Below the pieces are notes generated by a model, which had not been told where the DNA came from, searched no databases, and saw nothing but the letters and a program-made list of their open reading frames with translations. This document shows, piece by piece, positions 22,709 to 35,854 of a stretch of 64,000 nucleotides of DNA. The translations under genes were made by a program, and so were the position numbers. Every line of letters begins with the position of its first letter. The first letter of the stretch is position 1. Origin of the DNA: Lethocerus indicus (taxonomy: Eukaryota; Arthropoda; Insecta; Hemiptera; Belostomatidae); assembly GCA_019843655.1 (NCBI GenBank), contig JACDQD010000004.1, positions 33,402,940 to 33,466,939 on the forward strand, written 5' to 3'.

Positions 22709-23149
22709 CTTTCAATTGTATATCGTCCAAACAATGTCATTTTAGCACTCACTAGAATAATTGTCATTACGGAGGAAGTGTACGCGACAATGTCAATTGC
22801 TATAGATGTTTTAATATATATATAGAAATGAATTAATAGGTCATGTACACGAATTAATTATCTGAAAAATAAATGAAACTATATGAAAATTAATTGCGAT
22901 TGTACAATAAAAATAATCTTACAGCCGTAAGAATGAATATAAATTATATCGGATAATTATATTGTGAACGTAAGGATTTCGTTAGATTAGCCGTTATCGG
23001 CTATGCGACCTTTCACGTGCTCGATTCTCGCCAGATTGTAGTAATTTTCAATAAATATTAAATATCAAAGAAAATTTTATTCGTAACGAGATTTCATTTC
23101 AATATAACAGTTTCGTTAAAAATAGAGTTTCCAATAATTATTTGTATGT

Positions 23150-23365
23150 TTTTAATGTGTGGTATTTTTTTGAAGCAATCTCCGACACGAAGGAATGGTT
23201 TGTCTCTTGCACGTTTCGCAGAAGTATACCGTTGTTTTCCGTCCTGCTGGCGACTTACGATTGGAACGCACCAAGCGGTTTTCTCCTCTATGTTTTCCTC
23301 CACCATCGGGTTGCAAGGTATGTAGTTCACCATCCGATTTCGAAGACCTTCCACATCCTGCGATT
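23150..23365 (-). pseudogene. piggyBac-like transposase C-terminal relic
   Basis: On the minus strand one frame reads GRKTTVYFCETCKRQTIPS and a neighbouring frame reads TAWCVPIVSRQ and VGDCFKKIPH. Together these resemble the Cys-rich C-terminal zinc-binding domain of piggyBac-family transposases (C..C...RK.T.YFC..C....C...CFK.YH). The pieces lie in different frames and the DDD catalytic core is not visible, so it is a dead fragment. Identification rests on a short pattern. Confidence 0.5.
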
Positions 23366-23671
23366 TTCCCCTTCAGGTCAAATCCAGTGGAAAAAAAACC
23401 AGTCGCATGACTATTTGTGTCGAAGTGATTTGACCGAGTGCCAAATTTTCTGTTACACTGTTCAATGTCCGTCCTCCGGGGGGTCGTCGGATCTTCTGGC
23501 CTCGTAAACGGTTTTTTTACCCCACAACGCTCGATATTTTTTTCTCCGTTCCGTACCAATTGGTGGAAATACAACAATATTTACTGGGCCAAAGTACAAG
23601 AACGGAAAGGTTTTGAGGGAAAAAAAATATTTTTCCACAATTACCGAATTCGAACCAGCGACCTCCATTCG

Positions 23672-23789
<118 letters not shown>

Positions 23790-24092
23790 CTGTATTAACA
23801 ATGAACGTCCATTTTCGTGAGACTGTTTAAATTTCAAATCCGTTAATTTTAAATCTGGCGGTCGAGAGAAAAAGGAGAAAAGAAGTTTAAAGAGTTAGAG
23901 GAAGAGTAAAGGGGAAAAAAATAGCCGTAACTACACAGGCAATGACGGATCAAATCGATTAACGGGCTTCTGTCTTTTCTAAGACAGAAAGTGAAAGCTC
24001 AAATTCTTCGTCTCGTAGAAAAGAACTGGGGTATTTTATAAGACCGTTATATTTCTAGAGTTTGAAGAAAATCATCGTCTACCGTATGGGCG

Positions 24093-24097
<5 letters not shown>

Positions 24098-24137
<40 letters not shown>
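24098..24137. repeat. (TA)n microsatellite
   Basis: About 40 bases of TA, intergenic. Confidence 0.97.
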
Positions 24138-24139
<2 letters not shown>

Positions 24140-25200
24140 AAAAGAAATATCGGACGAAATAAATGACCGGCCCGTAATATTTCCAGAGAAGGGTTGGCGA
24201 TGTTGTTGGCAGCTTCAAAGGAAATTGTCTGCCGAATATGTTTCACAAATTAAATATATTTATATACGGAAGGGACTGGAGTGTACAGTATATATAGTTC
24301 TGTACGTGGGCACGACGATCGATAGATAGAGACGGCTGCGGTACAATACAAATAATTTTTATTACTATAAATACAAATATTATAACGATACAACGGTATA
24401 AACAAATTGTGATTACTGCATGTATTCCGGCCTATTGGCCCTACTACATTTATATTTTTAAATATTACAATACATTATACATTAATTTTTTTTTACAAAG
24501 TTTTGCTAGTCGGGAAAATACACAATAAAAACCCGAGGACTTAAGTTAAGACGGCTGCGGTGTTGACGAGAGTTTAGAAAAGAACCAGGTCCAAGAATGT
24601 AGGAGTTTTACGGAAATGTCGGAATATATTTGTAATAAATTTCTGACGCTATAAATACATTTATCGAGGTGTGGAACACTGTACAGTCGGAATATTTCAC
24701 CGAGTGTTCGACGGCGTGGTACTATTACAGGGAATGTACGAAATTTTAATCTCCTTCAATTTATTCACGTTTAAATATTATTTAAAGTCTTGTTTCCGCG
24801 AAAAATAAATTTATCGAGCGGCGAAACGCGGAAATTCGACGATACAGAAGGCATTGGACGACCCCCGGTTATCGATTGCCGGCCATTCGGAGGGTTCGTC
24901 GAGCGTACGAAAATGTTCTTATCGCTCTCTTTTTCGTCCTCCTCGCGATTTATTCATCTAAATCCTGCGGACGCCGTCAATTACCGTAGAGCTACAATCA
25001 GCGTAAGCGATTGTAAGTAATTAATTTTATTCAATAACGAAATTGGACGGGCAGAAAGTCGGACAGTGGCGAAGCCGAACGGATATTACTATTATTTTTA
25101 TTATATCTTATTATATAATATTATTGTATACTATTATTTCGTATAGATGTAAAATTTTTTTATTTCCGTACAAAGAAATTCATCAACTCGGGGCTCCCCT
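24140..25200. other. Intergenic sequence, nothing recognised
   Basis: AT-rich with a repeated phrase gacggctgcggt at about 24335 and 24549. The 76-codon open frame at 24790 has no recognisable motif. Confidence 0.4.
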
Positions 25201-25226
25201 ACCGAGATATCGCCGGTAGCCGGTGG

Positions 25227-25273
25227 TATCGATATATCGTTGTAACGATATATCGAACCGATGCATGACGTCA
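25227..25273. promoter_or_regulatory. DRE/CRE-like palindromic cluster
   Basis: TATCGATA at 25227-25234 matches the insect DRE core. It overlaps a perfect 12-base inverted repeat (25230-25241 and 25244-25255, arms cgatatatcgtt/aacgatatatcg). A perfect CRE, TGACGTCA, sits at 25266-25273. No gene start is evident nearby, so it may belong to a TE or an unseen transcript. Confidence 0.4.
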
Positions 25274-25459
25274 TATACTGTAATGGTTGAATAGTAATAA
25301 AAGCAATATAAAATAAAAGTAATAAGTTGGGGCCTCCCCCAACATCATAGTTCTGCGTTTCTATGTAGAAATTAACTGTTTCTTTTTTTTAACTATCACG
25401 AACAAATGAATTAACAAATTTAGTTAAATTACTTTAGTTTAATTTACTTTTACTTTGAG

Positions 25460-26110
25460 AAGAGCAATTCGTCCTCCCGTTTTCCTGAACCGGTCCCGAA
25501 TTCCTATTGAAAATCAATTGCTGTACTTGGGACTACTCTTAGAGACAGAAGATTGACACGGAACACGCATACAAGACGCTACAAATTACTACTAAGACTC
25601 CTCGACTACAGATCAAAACTATCACTCTTAAACAAATTATTAATTTACAACCGCGTACTGGAACCTATTTGGGACTACGGAATCGAACTGTGGGGATCCA
25701 CCGAGCCGTCTAATTCTTATAGACTCCGATCCTTGCAATCCCCGTAATCCTTCGAAAAATTACCAACGCCCCACCGTATGTCTCTAACGGAATAATTCGC
25801 GATGGCCTAAAAGTCCCGTTCGTTCGAGAATCAGCGGCTTCCCGGTATAAATCATTCCGTTCCAAATTATCCCTTCGTTCCGATCCCTCAATTCGACAAC
25901 TTTCCTCACCTTATCACCTTACGTCGCCTAAAGCGGAGATGGCCACGCGATTTCCGTTACGACCCGAATAAGGGCAGGAGCGGGAGTGCCATCATCGGGT
26001 GCGGCTTCTCCTTCAAGAGTTCACTGAGCGAGTGTAAAGAGTTAGAGCACTGTCACTGGATAGAATCTAAAAAAAATTGTAGTTGTGACTATACTAATAA
26101 ATGAAAAAAA
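25460..26110 (+). mobile_element. Jockey-clade LINE ORF2 3' fragment
   Basis: Broken frames give QLLYLGLLLE, RYKLLLRLLDYRSKLSLLNK, YNRVLEPIWDYGIELWGS and ITNAPPYVSNGIIRDGLKVP: the region after the reverse transcriptase in Jockey-like ORF2, in the correct order. It ends with a KRRWPRDF stretch, a stop and a short A tail near 26101. 5'-truncated with a few frame breaks. Confidence 0.85.
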
Positions 26111-26404
26111 AATTCAATAATCGAGTTGTGGCGGGGAAGAACCGAACTCTCAATTCGAAAGTGGTCCTAATCGGTGGATATTTTTCAGTTGGAGAAAATT
26201 GTTCGAAGGAGTCGGAGGTTTGAAACGGGCGAAATGAATTTCGGCCGCCGAAGAAGAGGCGACCCGACTCGAGGTCCTCCGACAGTTGTAGGGGTACAAC
26301 GTGCTTCCGACACAAGAGTAACAACCTTGTTGTATTTATTGTTAATTAGGTATTAACGACGCAGTAGCTCTTCCCTATACGCTACTTTATCAAAGTGAAA
26401 CTTC

Positions 26405-26697
26405 TTCGTTTAACGTACCTGTTTTGTGGTCTACAAGGGGTTGGAATACCGCCGTAGGTTTGTGGTGTTTCCGTCTCCTCTCGCCGGTTCGGTCTTTTGC
26501 TAGACCGGTTTCGGCCGCTCGCCGTCTTCTACTGTACAGTACAAGTGACAGTAAAATGAGGATGCCCTGAAAAACATCCAAAGTGCCAACAGTGACTAAC
26601 ACAGCGCTACTGAAGATGGCGAGCGGCCGAAACCGGTCTAGCAAAAGACCGAACAGCAGCGAGAGGAGACAGAAACACCATAAACCTACGGTACGAA
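26405..26697 (-). mobile_element. Hairpin repeat family, copy H5
   Basis: Left tail tttaacgtacctgttttgtgg, then inverted arms. gaaacttcttc flanks both ends (about 26397 and 26694), a probable 11-base target duplication. The central loop is shorter than in H12. Confidence 0.87.
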
Positions 26698-26705
26698 ACT
26701 TCTTC

Positions 26706-27200
26706 TTTCGGGACGGATTCAATAAAATAATTTTCCGAAAACGTTGATTCGGATTCGGCAATTCTTCGTTTAATACTACATTCGTAATCTTCAATGTTAC
26801 CTTTCATCCATAGTGTAATTCTTCGATAACATCGCCAATATAAAAACGTGGCAAGTTTCACTTCGGTTGCGTGTAGGTGTCAAGCATTCATTTTTTTCTT
26901 TAACCATAATTATATTATAAATTATAGCTATTTATTATATTATTTACACAAATTAATTAATCATTTATTGACCACATATTGAAATTTATCTGGGCTTACC
27001 TGAGAAGTAGCTAGTTTAATTATTATTTTATTTAGTTGTTTGCTGTATTTTAAAATGTGAATTCTTTTTTGTGAATAGTGTCACGGGGTAAAAGGTTTAG
27101 GCGGAGGACGGATATTTTGGATGTTGACGATATCCAACGTGCGACAACATGCTTGAACCTGATCCAACATGATGCAACATCCATGTCACCAGGTAAACAT
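26706..27200. other. Intergenic sequence, nothing recognised
   Basis: No gene, TE domain or array seen; AT-rich with scattered short open frames. Confidence 0.4.
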
Positions 27201-27213
27201 TATCAGTTCAGTT

Positions 27214-27490
27214 TAACATACCTGTTTTCTGGTCTTCGAGGGGTTGGAATACGGTAGATTTCGTGTGTTTCTGTCTCCTCTCGCCGGTTCGGTGTTTTGC
27301 CGTTCGCCATCTTCAGTAGCGCGGTGTTACTCACTTTTGGCACTTTGGATGTTTTCGGGCATCCTCACTGCACTGTACAGGAGATCCTAAGTGCCAAAAG
27401 TGACTGACACAGCGCTACTGAAGACGGCGAGCAGCAGAAACCGGTCTAGCAAAAGACCGAACCGGCGAGAGGAGACGGAAACACACGAAA
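27214..27490 (-). mobile_element. Hairpin repeat family, copy H6
   Basis: Left tail tttaacatacctgttttctgg and two arms. attatcagtt occurs on both sides (about 27198 and 27487), a probable 10-base or longer target duplication. Confidence 0.87.
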
Positions 27491-27785
27491 TCTACAGTAT
27501 TATCAGTTTAATTATTATAAAATGTTATTATTAAAAAATGACTTTGTTTCATATTTTCGTTAGTGTTTCATATATTAGCCATCACAGTCCCAATAGCACG
27601 TCCCTTTGATATTTGAATTTTCCAAAGTAAAACTATTTAAAATCAGATGGTATTATAAATCGAAAATTTTAAATTGTTTTTCAAAAAACAATTTGGATTT
27701 GGAATTGTCTTCACCTAATACTACCTTTGTAAACTTCTATGTTCATTACGAACATAATGTGTCGGGTTATGAATCTAAAAGTCGT

Positions 27786-27788
27786 TGG

Positions 27789-27844
<56 letters not shown>
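27786..27844. repeat. (TA)n microsatellite
   Basis: About 58 bases of TA, intergenic. Confidence 0.98.
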
Positions 27845-27849
<5 letters not shown>

Positions 27850-27960
27850 TGCATTGAGAAATTGCACAAACATTAATATTTTATTATACAATCATAAGTT
27901 AGGGTTATGATTGTACAAGTCATGTATATGTAAGTAATGATAGAAGTAATGCCACTAATT

Positions 27961-28111
<151 letters not shown>

Positions 28112-28114
28112 CTC

Positions 28115-29090
28115 TTTATGACAATGACTTGAGTAGCTTGTACATAATAACGTTGATAATAACGTTTACAAAAAACAACAACACATCCACTCGGAACAGA
28201 CTTACAATAGATCGATCGGTACGATTTTATCGTCGTAAATGTCGTAAAAATGTTTACTCATTCGTTAATCCGTTTTGTGTGCAATCTACAGGTGCGGATA
28301 CAACTGCGGTTCTCAACTGAACCTGAGCGGCGCCAGAACATCGGTCAGAAGACAGAACTGCAGCTCACATCGCTGCGGATAATACCAGATCCGTACAAAT
28401 AAGTAAAATACCGCAATCTTATTGTATATGAATTTTTAATACACTAACTCCGGACATGGGATTGCACGTATCTAACGCGAGTCGAACGGAAGATCGGTAT
28501 ATAGGTCAATAACTTGCGGTCGAGAAACGTGTTTATCTCCAATTGGGCGTCTCTAAAACTTGTACGTCTTCTCGAACGACGCGCCTAATTCTTCCAACGC
28601 CGGACGCACCTCCCTTCCATTAAACGGAGTGTTCAGATCCGAACAGTTATCCAGCGGCCATCCCATTTCATGCAACACTTGGCCATGTCCTCGACTAACA
28701 TCCCGTCGAAGATTTCTCTATCGGCCCGGGAGTTCGGGAGTTCCTTCGGGGGGGTGTCCCTCGAACACGGCTCTCGTGTTCCCACTCCGGGTTCGGGCCG
28801 CCTAAGAGTTCACACTTGAACTAAACGACTAGCGAAGCCGTTTTAATCGGGTTTTCTGTTAGTTCTCGAACAGAGGAAAAAAAAAATCGCAGGAAGAAAA
28901 ACAAATTCTCCCCCTATAACCATTCCCGGGTTTCGCCACCGGTTAATCTCTGGACTATTGGGTTAGGGTGACGGTGGAATCGTGACCGGAAATTTCTGTA
29001 TCGTTGTATGGCGAGGTCACGGACAAACTGGACTTTAAGATCTGTGTGTAGGGTAAGGTTGGAGACGTAATAGATTGTATCGGTTATTCT
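28115..29090. other. Intergenic, GC-rich segment of unknown origin
   Basis: 28440-28810 has exon-like composition and open frames on both strands (plus: FSNDAPNSSNAGRTSLPL; minus: MGWPLDNCSDLNTPFNGREV), but no splice context or recognised family. It may be an undetected TE or exon remnant. Confidence 0.3.
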
Positions 29091-29099
29091 CCATAATAT

Positions 29100-29870
29100 T
29101 TATGACTGTAAGGTTTGGATTTTGTGGATATTTGTCGGTTCGGCCGAACCCCACAGTTCGAGTCCGTGTGTCGAGATCGGTTTAAGTCTAGTGTTGTACA
29201 ATAATAAGTTGTCGTTTAAGCTTAATTTTGATCTACTGTCTAGTAATCTATGTAGTAACTTGTATCGTCTGTTAACTTCCAGTCTTTTTGGTTTTACGTG
29301 TGTATAGAGGCCCAGGTATTTTACCATATCCGCCGTAGGTAGGGGCGTTTCGAATAGGGATATTTTGGGGTAGAAGTGGCTCGTCTAAGTGAGAACGTCT
29401 GACATTTGGACACACTTGTCGAGGTCTATTTTTATTCTCCGTCTTTTTGACCGTGTTTTGGGATCAGGTTCAAGTGATTCGGTCGGTTGTTGGAAGCGGT
29501 AGTAATAGGACTTGGATCCGACGATAGAGCGTCGGCTAATTTGGGAATAACGATCGGAGAGATGGGGCTTTAGGATGAGGTAATATGTTGGGGTAAATGT
29601 TTTTTCAGTGTCCAGAGTAAGCCCTTCGTGCCACGCCCGGTCGAAGGCTTTTGTGCCTCGTCCAGGAAGGCTGCCGAACGGTTATTGCTTTTTTCCAAAA
29701 GCGGTCTACAACGCGATGACATTGTTGGATGGTCGAATGTTGGGCTCGGAATCCAAAGAAGGATGTTGGGGAGTTGATTTGTCTCTTCGGGTTGATTTTT
29801 TTTTTGTTTTTGGTTTTATGTATATCACTTTTCTTTAGCACACCGACATCAAAATCGCTCTCCATATCAT
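29100..29870 (-). mobile_element. Jockey-clade LINE reverse transcriptase fragment
   Basis: Read on the minus strand: GFRAQHSTIQQCHRVVDRF (RT fingers motif), then in a shifted frame KAFDRAWHEGLL (RT KAFDxVWH motif), later MVKYLGLYTH, RSKLSLNDNLLLYNTRLKPI and GLELWGSAEPTN. The order matches Jockey ORF2. The block holding the YxDD catalytic pair is missing or unrecognisable, so it is internally deleted and inactive. Confidence 0.88.
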
Positions 29871-30249
29871 ATTAATTCATATTAACGGAACGGTACTTGC
29901 CTTATTGTGTCTTTTATCGGCTCTGTTTATAACACTACACTGTAAGAGAACACAAACTCTATGACAAATATAGGATAAATTATGAACAAATAGACCAGAA
30001 ATTACAGATCGAAACGCGCTAGAATTACACGAAAATAACGAAAATAATGGAGAACGATGGAAACGCGCCCAGACTCCTATTATATTTCGAGTACAATTTT
30101 TTATTAACGCGATTTATAATCCGGCGAAACGGTATAACACAATATTCACTATACGGTACTCCAATTTAGGCCGAATACCGGGGCCCTTGTCCAGGTCGCC
30201 TATATATCGTCTATACACTCTATTGTATCCTGTATACGGTTGTATCGGA

Positions 30250-32600
30250 AAAAATTAATCGGAATCGATATCATATTAATTTGGAACTTCTTTCTAATAT
30301 TATTCTAGCGCCAGCGCTCCCTATTTGTTGTTGTAGGGAGCGTCGCTAATTTACCCCCGCCGATACTTTCGTATTATATACACTGAAAGTATACGAAATC
30401 GATTGAAAAATTGTCTAGTATCCGAATCGATATTGTTATTAGTTTGGAAACTGCCAATTTAACGGAACGGTGATATGTACATTGAGAGTACGTATCCAAT
30501 GCACTGTCGAATCGATATATTATATTAATTTGGAACTTCTCTCTTATTGTTCTATAGTGCTAGAGTGCTCTCTTGTACGGGAGACTCGCTAATTTACCTG
30601 GCACTATTTTCGTATATACATCGAAAGAGTGCGCGCAGAATTGACGCACGAAAACACAATGTTTATAGCCGACGTTCTGTCGAAAACGATTTCAATTTGA
30701 CAATTCTTCATTGTACCCCCGTGAAGCGCAGGGTAAAACAGTGCGTAAAGTGGTCTAAGTGTCGGTGCGAAACGCACTAATTTCCGTTGCCAAAATCGGC
30801 CCGAAATTTCTCACTTATCGTATACGATAAGCTGTATGTAGCAGTATCTTCTTATATAGCTTGTTGTCAGACAGGTCGAACCGTGACCGGACCCCGGCTC
30901 TGTTACCGCGGGCCCGATTCATCGTTCATTTTCGTGATCACCGTGATTTTTGTCAAAAAATTTATACGCGAAAAATTCTTCGCGAATTATATCTGCGGAT
31001 CGTATTCAATATTGGCCTTTATATCCTGCACTCGGTCGGGGGTTTCAAACTGCGCGATTCCGGCGCTGTATTCGACGACGTCAAAACGCGGATCGATTAT
31101 CCGTTGAAGATATTCTCTAGTCGTCGAACGTATTTAAACGAAAATACAGAATAAATTCGCGCAGAGTCCCTCTACAGGGACTCGATAACGACCGAGATAA
31201 CGGTAACTGTCGTATCGCAAATTTTCACTCTTTGCCGTTAGAGCGAAATCTTTCCCCGTACAGATGGTTCGATATCGGATGCGATAATATCAGTTTTTTC
31301 CCATTAACCTGTTGCGTTGTTCGACATTTTTGAACGATTTTCGAAGCTACATTCCGTGCGAATAACGATTCTAATTTACTACTACTTGTGCGGACGAAAA
31401 TTGTCCGTCTTTGACGAATCGATATTATATTAATTTGGAATTTCCTCCGTATTGTGACCGCCTAGTGTTAGTGCGAATAGTGCTCCCCGCACTGTCTCGG
31501 GTGGAGCTTCACTAATCTACCGGCGCTATACTTTCGTATACATTAAAAGTATATAAATTGACAAAAATTGTCTATATCCGATGCTCTTTCGAGAATCGAT
31601 ATCATATTAATTTGGAATTTCCCTCCATTGTGACCGCCTAGTGTTAGTGCGAATAGTGCTCCCCGCACTGTCTCGGGTGGAGCTTCACTAATCTACCGGC
31701 GCTATACTTTCGTATACATTAAAAGTATTTAAATTGACAAAAAAAAATTGTCTATATCCGATGCTCTTTCGCGAATCGATATCATATTAATTTGGATATA
31801 GTGTTAGTGAATAGTGCAGCTTCACTAATATACGGCACTATACTTTCATATACATTAAAAGTATATAAATTGACCTATATCCGATGCTCTTTGAGATCGA
31901 TATCATATTAATTTGTTTTAGTGTTAGTGCGAAATAGTGCTCCCCTCGTTGTGGAGCTTCACTAATCTACCGGCGCTATACTTTCGTATACATTAAAAGT
32001 ATATAAATTGACAAAAATTGTCTATATCCGATGCTCTTTCGAGAATCGATATCATATTAATTTGGAAGTTCCTACGTATTGTGCCCGCCTAGTGTTAGTG
32101 CGAATAGTGCTCCCCGCTCTGTCTCGGGTGGAGCCTCACTAATATACCGGCACTATACTTTCGTATACATTAAAAGTATTTAAATTGACAAAAAAAAATA
32201 CTGTCTATATCCGATGCGTTTTCGAGAATCGATATTATATTAGTTCAGAGAATATTACACGGTGTAATTTACTACTGTTCTAGTGCTAGTGCTAGTGCTA
32301 TTACTCTGTCTCTTGGAGCCTCACTAATTTACTCTGGCACCATTTTCGTCATATACATTAAAGTATATAAAATGAAAAAAAAAAAAAACTGAAGAATCGA
32401 TATCGATATTAATTTGTAAATTTACGGGCACCGCTTTCGTTTCGTATTTATTTGAAACTTTGCTCGAAACAAACGAAACTGTCGATTCAATATTGTATTA
32501 ATTCAGAAATTCGAATATCGTATTCTGCTTCGGCGTCTCGGCTAATTTACTCCGGCGCTTTAAAAGTCTTCGATATCGTATTAATTTGGAAATTTACTGG
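30250..32600. repeat. Degenerate tandem family, roughly 120-185 bp units
   Basis: The anchor atcgatatcatattaatttgg recurs near 30265, 30510, 31420, 31595, 31778, 31897, 32046, 32231, 32397 and 32572. Most units also carry gcttcactaatctaccggcg and actttcgtatacattaaaag. Spacing of the regular part is about 180, 180, 120, 150 and 185 bases. A longer unrelated stretch (30640-31400) interrupts the series. Confidence 0.85.
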
Positions 32601-32649
32601 CACAAAGCGTCGTCGCTCGGTTAAACCGTCTCCGGTTGGTTTTAGCTGC

Positions 32650-34240
32650 GCCAGCGATTTTTATTTTTTTTTTTCAAATACTTTTTTCCAATATCGATTA
32701 TTTTCGATAGCGGACTATAAACTATAGTCTAGTTTTTTTTTATTCAGTTGCGAAAAATCTCTCGTAACGCTCGTTATATACGAAGAACCGGTCCTGAATT
32801 TTTTTATCTACAATCGATGAAATACGACAATTTCTAATTTGTCCGTTCTCGAAATGTAACTATTTCGAAATAGGAATATTAAAAAAAAAACCGAGGCCAA
32901 TTATAGATATTTCTGTGCAATATATCCTTGGTACCAAAACACTTCTTAATCTTATATATTATATATATATATTGGTTTGGAAAATTTTCCACTGAAAAAG
33001 TCATCCGTCGATGAATCGATAACATTTTTTTTTTTCTGTTTACTCGTGTAATTCGTGTTTACTGTAAACTGGGCCTCTGATATTGTCCCCGGATATATAC
33101 GTATTTATTATGTATTTAGGTTATTTACCTAAAAAGAAAAAGAAAACGAGGTATTTTTTCTCTACAGATATATACGTATATGTATTACCTAACTGTATAC
33201 TGTGTGGGTTTTTTTTTTCACGCAACAAAATGACCGTCGGTCCTCCGGAAAAGTGTTTTTCCCGTGAAAAAGTCATTCGTCGTTGAACCGCGCGAATATA
33301 CATTTTCCGTCTTATATTTTATACATGAACGATTGTATATATAAATATTTAAATTTCAATTAGGTCTGTATAGACGTAAACATAACGAGTATAATAACAA
33401 TTGTCGTCGGCCGAAGGCGGAGCACATTTCCGCCGGCCGCAACATATCGAAACATTGAACATTGAAACGTTTATTGAACATTGAAAATTAAAATTTATTA
33501 TAATACAAAATTACAAGTGAAATAACAACTAACAAAACGCATCTGTGTAAGAGATCGACTGAATGTTTTTTTTTTGTATGTATTTTATTAACAATAAATG
33601 TTTATCTATAAGCGGATAAATTCCTGTTTTAAGGCGAACCGTCGTGTAATAAACGTATTCGTAATAAACTTGTAATAAACATTTATCCGTAAGAGCGAAT
33701 ACACTTTCGTTTCAAGTAGGGGAATTGTTTTCATATAACCATTTTTCCTGTATCTTGTTTATTTGTAATAAACGATGTCTTTCTGTATGCAAATACACTC
33801 TTATTACTTCTCCAAACCGCAATGAAATTTTCTAATTATGTATTAAAAAAATATATATATATATATATATATATATCATTGAAATCCAATTACAAGTAGT
33901 AATTAACAGAATGAGTATTAGTTAGAATATTTCAATTTGAAAATACTATATCCTTTATTTATAACAGTTTTTTTAATCTTTACACATTTCATTCTATATA
34001 TGTACAGAATCGAGGTGTATATATTTATATTTCTATATTTATAAGTGCGGATAAATATTATATAACAATATAATAATAATAATCCCGGATAATTCTCCGA
34101 GACTGTGTACGAAATATATGAAAACTTACTTATATTTTTGAATAGCTGCGGTAAAACGACAATGTCGAACTGACGGTAAGTAACTTTTATTATAGTAACA
34201 ATAATATAGAACGTAATCTTACCGTTGTCGTCGGTTGGCG
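32650..34240. other. Intergenic, no gene seen
   Basis: AT-rich, with two related phrases gaaaaagtcatccgtcg (32993) and gaaaaagtcattcgtcg (33267). A short (TA)n lies at 33850-33877. The 108-codon minus frame at 33918-34244 is Ile/Tyr-rich and has no motif; it probably falls in or beyond the CEP89 3' UTR. Confidence 0.4.
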
Positions 34241-34249
34241 ACAATAAAA

Positions 34250-34255
34250 TTTATT
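34250..34255 (-). other. Candidate polyadenylation signal for CEP89
   Basis: AATAAA on the minus strand about 560 bases past the CEP89 stop codon. Closest hexamer found; support is positional only. Confidence 0.25.
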
Positions 34256-34816
34256 ATTTAGTTCGGGGCGAATAAGTGAAAAATTTCGATAGTTTTCCAT
34301 TAGCTTAAAGCGAAAAATTGCCAAATAATGTACAGAATTCCGTCAAATTACTTACAATTATAAGGGAATGTTCGTTTTGCCCTAAAGTGCTCTATTCTCT
34401 GAATTCTCATTCGAAAAACAAAGCGCGTTTTCCTTTTTCTGTTCGATCTTAATTTTTGTAAAACAAAAAAAAATGAAAATTTGAGATTCGGCCAGAACTG
34501 AAAAAAACGCAGTTTCTCTTTTTTTTCCTCAAGAGAAAGGTATATCTGGGCAAAGAATGCACAAAATGACTTTTCGTCCTAAAAGTACCAAATTTAGGTA
34601 CTCGGCTGACGGAAAAGTACCGAAATTTTTTGTAGGCGCAATTTAACAATGTACGAGTAAAGCCGTACGGGGGAAAAAAATTCAAGTTTCAGTCACAGCG
34701 GAGAAATATAATATTCGGTGTATTTTATATTTAAAAATCGAATAAATTACACTATAAATGCGATATATAAAAAATCGACGGCACACCGTCGTGAATTAGA
34801 TATATTATTTTTCGCT

Positions 34817-34907
34817 TTAGCTGTTTTCAGAATTTTTGCCGGCTTCCAAACCGGCGCCTGTCGTAGTCGCTGCCTTCCAAACCAGCTCCAGCTCGTCGCA
34901 CGCTTTC
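34817..34907 (-). CDS. CEP89: CEP89 exon 11: C-terminus
   Basis: [16 protein letters not shown] ... GKNSENS and [13 protein letters not shown] parallels the ELEVIWEST sequence near the CEP89 C-terminus, and its phase matches exon 10. Acceptor ccgtccag. Confidence 0.78.
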
Positions 34908-35606
34908 CTGGACGGAGAAAATACATTAAAAAAAAAAATTGTAGATTTCATATGCGTTTTTCTGTCTCCTGTCTCGCCGGTTTCTGGTCTTTTTTTTGCT
35001 AGAGCGCAACGGTTTCGGCCGCCCCAGCTTCAGTAGCGGTGAAAGTGCAACTTTTCGCCGGATGTTTGGCTGTCTTCTGCCTGGCGTTGCGTCATTTTGC
35101 CGACAGCGACTTGAACACCGCTACTGAAGACGGTGGGGCGAAAACCGCTTGCTTCTAGCAAAAGACCAGAAACCGGCGAGACAGGAGACAGAAACACCAA
35201 CAAACTTATGGCGACAAACTTCATCATCACTGTACTGTGAATCATTATAACATTATAAAAATCTTCAGTACAGTCTATATATATATTTTTTTCTTTTTGG
35301 GGTGCCGAAGTAATCAACATTTTGACTTTGGAAAAAAATTGATTTCGATTCATACAAAGTTTCAGTCGACTCGGAAAGAGTTTTGAGTTCATGATTTCAG
35401 TCTGGAAAAATTTTAAATTTTCACTGTTTTATTTATTAGAAACGATTGAAATTAATTTCTAATAATCGTAATTCTCTTACTTTTTGTTTTATGAGTACAC
35501 CAATCTCTAAAATATCGATTTATCTATTAGGGGTTACCAAAAGTAATCGGACATTTTGACTTTGGATTTCGTTTTATTTCGCTAAAAAGAAACTTTAATT
35601 TTTAAT

Positions 35607-35672
<66 letters not shown>

Positions 35673-35815
35673 CCAATATTATTGACAACTCTCCGGCCAC
35701 TTTTTGGTATATTTTAGATTCTCCTGCTCTTGAAGAGAACTCCTCATGACTGAAATACATCTTATCAAATTGTCGATTACTTTTGGGTAAACCTAATATA
35801 TATATATATATATAT

Positions 35816-35854
<39 letters not shown>

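Larger units (their letters stand above)
20750..23090. other. SLC30A9 3' UTR and intergenic sequence
   Basis: Beyond the stop codon I see a (GA)n run at 20769-20796, several (TA)n tracts and AT-rich sequence. Open frames of 70-150 codons are either TA-encoded Ile-Tyr repeats or featureless. No second gene is supportable. Confidence 0.5.
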
